Assembly: GCA_964473485.1 (NCBI GenBank)
Contig: CAYYPH010000001.1
Span: forward strand, 372,001 to 436,000
Length of the DNA stretch: 64,000 bases
Reading direction: 5' to 3'
DNA from: CAIVAT01 sp964473485
Lineage (GTDB): Bacteria; Bacteroidota; Bacteroidia; Bacteroidales; FEN-979
A program made the translations under genes and the position numbers. Positions 60,951-64,000 of the stretch are shown here, piece after piece; position 1 is the stretch's first letter; each line of letters begins with the position of its first letter. The notes below the pieces were generated by a model. It was not told where the DNA came from and ran no database searches. It saw only the letters and a list, made by a program, of their open reading frames with translations.

Positions 60951-61994
60951 TTACAAACCCCGGTCGAAAAACGCTGAAAGAAAACTCAGAACGTTTGTAG
61001 AAAGGTATTCTGCATTGTAACCGCCTTCCATGATAACCTGGACGGGAATTTTCAATTCCGTTATCAGGTATTCAGCCAGTTTACGGTAAATGCCTGTGGT
61101 GAGCCTGAAGTTTCCGAGAGAATCTTTCTCAAACGTATCCACACCCAATGAAACCACCAGGAATGCCGGGTTAAATTCCCGGATAATCCCCACGGCTTTG
61201 CCAAAAACGTGATAATAGTATTCATCATCAATCCCGGTAGGTAGTGGAAAGTTGATGTTCATTGCCGAATTCTCACTTTCGTATCCCCTAAGGTACGGAT
61301 AGGCATAAGAAGGATCACCATGAATGGAGACAAAAAAGATGTTTTCCTGCCTCCCAATGATGTCCTGGGTGCCGTTGCCATGATGGAAATCGATGTCGAG
61401 GATGGCTACCTTGCCCTTTCTGTCCTTCACAACCCCGTTTTCCTGAAGGAACCTGGCAGCGAGTGCCGCATTATTGACAAAACAGTACCCCCCTGAATAA
61501 TCGTATCCCGCATGATGGCCGGGGGGGCGGCAAATGGAGAACACGGACGATACGCCGTCGGCAAGGCACCTGGCGCCGGTTAAGGCAGTAAAGCCAGAAT
61601 ATTTTACCGCTTCCCAAGTTCCCTTAACGATCATGGAGCAACTGTCGGTCATATAATACCCGGCTTTTCCAAGCGGACTGTTTACCGGTGGTTTATCGCG
61701 CATGGACCCAATCGCGAAGAATTCTGGCATGATCCCCTCATGCCATAAACCTTCTGCAACCCATTCTTCATAAGCACTTTGAAGATAATCAAGGTAATCG
61801 CGGGCATGGATTTTATAGAAATATCCGAGATCAAATGGTTCTACCTTGATCCGTTTGGCTTCGGGGATATCGAGCAGCGCCTCAAAGATCAGCTCAGCCC
61901 TTTCGGGCGATTCACCGTAGGCCGCCACCTGGTTCGACACAAATTCGCGCGGTGGATTGTGAAGGATATGGTGAGGTGAATAGACGATAATCAT
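60951..61994 (-). CDS. Histone-deacetylase-fold enzyme, acetylpolyamine amidohydrolase-like
   Basis: 347 residues of the class II HDAC superfamily, most like bacterial acetylpolyamine amidohydrolases (AphA). Zinc and active-site residues are visible: H160-H161 (CRPPGHHAGYDYSGGYCF), D202 and H204 (ILDIDFHHGNGT), D286 (SLGVDTFEKD) and transition-state Tyr 326 (MEGGYNAEY). It removes acetyl groups from amines such as acetylated polyamines or possibly protein lysines; the HGDPSYAYPYLRGYES segment favours the polyamine type. It is 12 bp after the RsbW-GNAT fusion gene, so the two form an operon. Confidence 0.9.
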   Translation of the reverse strand: MIIVYSPHHILHNPPREFVSNQVAAYGESPERAELIFEALLDIPEAKRIKVEPFDLGYFYKIHARDYLDYLQSAYEEWVAEGLWHEGIMPEFFAIGSMRDKPPVNSPLGKAGYYMTDSCSMIVKGTWEAVKYSGFTALTGARCLADGVSSVFSICRPPGHHAGYDYSGGYCFVNNAALAARFLQENGVVKDRKGKVAILDIDFHHGNGTQDIIGRQENIFFVSIHGDPSYAYPYLRGYESENSAMNINFPLPTGIDDEYYYHVFGKAVGIIREFNPAFLVVSLGVDTFEKDSLGNFRLTTGIYRKLAEYLITELKIPVQVIMEGGYNAEYLSTNVLSFLSAFFDRGL

Positions 61995-62006
61995 TCAGCC
62001 GGGATT

Positions 62007-63512
62007 TCAGTCAATGATATTCGGATCATGTTGCCTGATGTATGCCATCATCTCTTTCGACATATCACTGAGAAGCAACAGCTTATCGTAATCAAGATGT
62101 ACGTTGTTAAGATATTGAAGAACAAGTGCGTCACCGATCCGGGATTCCGGAAGAACTCCGGCAAAGAAAAACCCAAGGCTTTCAAATTCCATAGTCAGCC
62201 AGTATGTAAGTGGATCCTTGAGTTTCAGGAAGAGGTTGATGGAAGATACGTGTTGGAGGCAATAACCCCTGAGGATTTTCCTGACATGTTGTTTGACATC
62301 AGAGCCATAGGAGGCAATATAGATCTCACCGCAACCTTCCAGTTCATTGACACTGGAATGGATTACGGAAATCGGGGATTCATACTGAAGTGCATCGGGA
62401 GAAGGTACCAGATAATTGTGCCTGACACCCAGAAAATCATAGATCTTCATGATCATTTCGCGATGATTCTCGGGGGCAAAAATGTTATACTGAATTGGTT
62501 CACTGGTATATTTGAAGGCCAAAACAACACTGATCCGCTGCGAAGTGTCTTCCGATATCCCTTTGAATTTCCAGGAAGCAGGGCTTGTGGCAAGCAATAT
62601 TCCGCAATCGCGGATTCCGAACTTCACCAGTGATTTCTGGGTGAAGATATGATTGGTCACTGCATACGCATAAATACCTCTGAGTTCGCGGTGTTTTTCA
62701 ACTTTAAACAGGTAATCCACCAGCCGGTTCAAGGCTCCCTGGCCTCGATACTCAACATTGACAAAAACAAAGGTAAGTTCTGCGATGGTGTCTTCAGGAT
62801 ATTGATACAGCAGGGCCGCATGTCCCATGAAGACATTCTCGGTAGTCACCGCAACAGCCGAGATCATTTCGAACGTTTTGTTCATCTCAACCAGCCGCTC
62901 AGGATAGTAGATATGATCGTCGAAGAAAGTATATCCATGGGTTTTATAGGCACATCTCGATACCTCGATGGCTTCATTTTCATTGAGTCCCCTTACCTCA
63001 TAATCAATTTTTTCAGTAATGACAGACTGTTCCTGTTTTCCTGAAGAAGCATCAGGAATCTCTTTTGCTTCGGCCAATCCGGGAAGGTACTTGACCATGA
63101 CAGTCTCTTTGCCCTGCGGGCCCAGGTTATTGAAGGTAAGTTCGTCCATCACCTTCTGTATCATATAGATGCCCAGGCCGCTTGTGGAGATATCATCAAG
63201 AAACTTCGACACTTCGTATTTTTTAACCCTGGCCGGGTCAAAAGGGATTCCCATCTCTTTGATCGTTATTCGGATTCCTGCAGGAATCTTTTCGCAGATG
63301 ATGTCGAAAGTCGGATTTTCTTCATCATTCGCATGTACCATGACATTTGACACTGACTCTTCGATGGCGATATCAATCTGGTCGAGTTCGTCGCCTGCAA
63401 AGCCTATTTTTTTGGCAATTTCCCGCACGAATTGCTGTACTATATAGGAATAGCTCAGCTTATTCGGGAATGTCATTTTGATCGATTCAAAGTTTTCCAT
63501 GGGTATTTTCAT
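62007..63512 (-). CDS. RsbW-type ATPase fused to GNAT acetyltransferase
   Basis: 501 residues. Residues about 10-145 are a HATPase_c_2 anti-sigma-kinase-like domain: N-box EESVSNVMVHAND (51-63), G1-like EMGIPFDP (86-93, with Glu where Asp is usual) and G2-like TSGLGIYM (110-117). A linker (145-170) leads to a GNAT domain with motif A VNVEYRGQGALNRL (251-264); the following ~200 residues look like a second, degenerate GNAT-like or related lobe (IYIASYGSDVKQHVRKIL). The fusion predicts a switch protein that both binds/phosphorylates a STAS partner and acetylates a target. It precedes the deacetylase gene. Confidence 0.82.
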   Translation of the reverse strand: MKIPMENFESIKMTFPNKLSYSYIVQQFVREIAKKIGFAGDELDQIDIAIEESVSNVMVHANDEENPTFDIICEKIPAGIRITIKEMGIPFDPARVKKYEVSKFLDDISTSGLGIYMIQKVMDELTFNNLGPQGKETVMVKYLPGLAEAKEIPDASSGKQEQSVITEKIDYEVRGLNENEAIEVSRCAYKTHGYTFFDDHIYYPERLVEMNKTFEMISAVAVTTENVFMGHAALLYQYPEDTIAELTFVFVNVEYRGQGALNRLVDYLFKVEKHRELRGIYAYAVTNHIFTQKSLVKFGIRDCGILLATSPASWKFKGISEDTSQRISVVLAFKYTSEPIQYNIFAPENHREMIMKIYDFLGVRHNYLVPSPDALQYESPISVIHSSVNELEGCGEIYIASYGSDVKQHVRKILRGYCLQHVSSINLFLKLKDPLTYWLTMEFESLGFFFAGVLPESRIGDALVLQYLNNVHLDYDKLLLLSDMSKEMMAYIRQHDPNIID

Positions 63513-63679
63513 TATTAACTAACCATATTTACCTGATATACTGAAATCTATGAAGCATTTGCTCACTGCCGGCTACCCCCATGCTTTTTCAGGACGTACA
63601 GCAAATCCAATTGTCTAAAAGTACAACTATTTTGAAATCAAAATTTCTGCAGGTATCATAACCTTGCAAAAAAACTCCC

Positions 63680-64000
63680 TCACCCCCGCGGATCACTTTT
63701 CAGCGGTAATTTGGCCATTTTTTCCACCTCCAGGCTGGGGAAACCGAACTCCTCCACGATCTTTCCTTTCACGAGATAAACCCCGTCGCCCCTGAACGGG
63801 TATTGCTCAACTGCTTTGGGAAAATGGACCGTATCGAAGAAGCGGCCATTTACATCGATAAAGGTACCAAAATGCATCCACTCCTTTTTTATGGTCCTGA
63901 CATATTTGATGGTCACCAGCAGTCCCAGCATCCTGAGCGTTTTGCCGACATACAAGGACATCTCGTGCGCCAGGATATCTCCCCTGAATTTCGTTTCAAG
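63680..64000 (-). CDS. dnaE: DNA polymerase III subunit alpha, C-terminus (truncated by window)
   Basis: The frame is open to the right edge, with no start required: codons upstream of 63961 read LETKFRGDILAHE. The visible ~107 residues are the C-terminal OB-like domain of bacterial DnaE (RMLGLLVTIKYVRTIKKEWMHFGTFIDVNGRFFDTVHFP ... YPFRGDGVYLVKGKIVEEFGFPSLEVEKM), which I recognise from Bacteroidota alpha subunits. The gene runs toward lower coordinates and would extend well beyond 64000. It is not adjacent to the replication-candidate repeats at 1.2 kb. Confidence 0.88.
   Translation of the reverse strand, partial: LETKFRGDILAHEMSLYVGKTLRMLGLLVTIKYVRTIKKEWMHFGTFIDVNGRFFDTVHFPKAVEQYPFRGDGVYLVKGKIVEEFGFPSLEVEKMAKLPLKSDPRG

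Noticed and set aside
1..64000. CRISPR array, insertion sequence, prophage, tRNA or rRNA genes
   Set aside because: No spaced direct repeats, transposase, phage structural genes or tRNA-like cloverleaf were found; the xerD gene has canonical housekeeping length and context.

Overview
The window reads as a chromosomal segment of a Bacteroidota (Bacteroidetes) bacterium, probably an anaerobic or facultative Bacteroidales-like lineage. The support is: repeated Bacteroidota-type promoters (TTG, 19-21 bp, TAnnTTTG) in front of genes; type IX secretion (T9SS) C-terminal sorting domains; the phylum-specific small protein DUF4295 beside ribosomal protein L33; a BtuG-like (DUF5074) surface lipoprotein beside a TonB receptor; many glycan-processing lipoproteins; and a glycyl-radical enzyme. 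No insertion sequence, prophage, CRISPR array, tRNA or rRNA gene was seen. The species cannot be named from sequence alone.

Layout. 0-1.3 kb: the 3' end of a steroid-5-alpha-reductase-like membrane protein, an unidentified structured RNA gene on the minus strand with its own promoter and terminator, and an AT-rich stretch with DnaA-box-like repeats. 1.3-6.4 kb: clpS, a NUDIX CoA pyrophosphatase, and a three-gene minus-strand operon (T9SS surface protein, BtuB-like TonB receptor, BtuG-like beta-propeller lipoprotein) that looks like a corrinoid-uptake locus. 6.4-17.7 kb: housekeeping genes, including rpmG-DUF4295-ftsY-rimO-YwqK-like-thioesterase, xerD, an SDR, a class III aminotransferase, aat, a C1 peptidase, a radical SAM protein and a HAD phosphatase.

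17.7-48.4 kb is a carbohydrate-oriented region: a 1165-residue (alpha/alpha)6-barrel hydrolase with an extra N-terminal domain, two paralogous ~715-residue (alpha/alpha)6 hydrolases, a GH172/DUF2961 lipoprotein, a glycosidase-SUMF1 fusion, an SGLT-like sodium/sugar symporter, galactose mutarotase, galactokinase, a GH2 beta-mannosidase and a GH92 alpha-mannosidase. No SusC/SusD pair is present. The presence of importer, mutarotase and galactokinase suggests galactose released from heteroglycans feeds the Leloir pathway, while GH2 and GH92 fit mannoside or N-glycan trimming. Ogt, a metallophosphoesterase, an M23 peptidase, an Old Yellow Enzyme homologue and PPK2 are interspersed.

48.4-56.5 kb holds a translationally coupled DMT transporter - M64 peptidase - glycyl-radical activase set and, after two minus-strand surface/outer-membrane genes, a glycyl-radical enzyme whose active-site residues match trans-4-hydroxy-L-proline dehydratase (HypD). 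56.5-64 kb holds an SPFH protein, an M49-like metallopeptidase lipoprotein, a CoA-acylating aldehyde dehydrogenase, a STAS anti-anti-sigma-like protein, and a two-gene operon of an RsbW-type ATPase fused to a GNAT acetyltransferase followed by an acetylpolyamine-amidohydrolase-like deacetylase. The right edge cuts the C-terminus of DNA polymerase III alpha. The most promising undescribed elements are the RNA gene at 0.8-1.1 kb and the STAS / kinase-acetyltransferase / deacetylase module at 60.6-63.5 kb.
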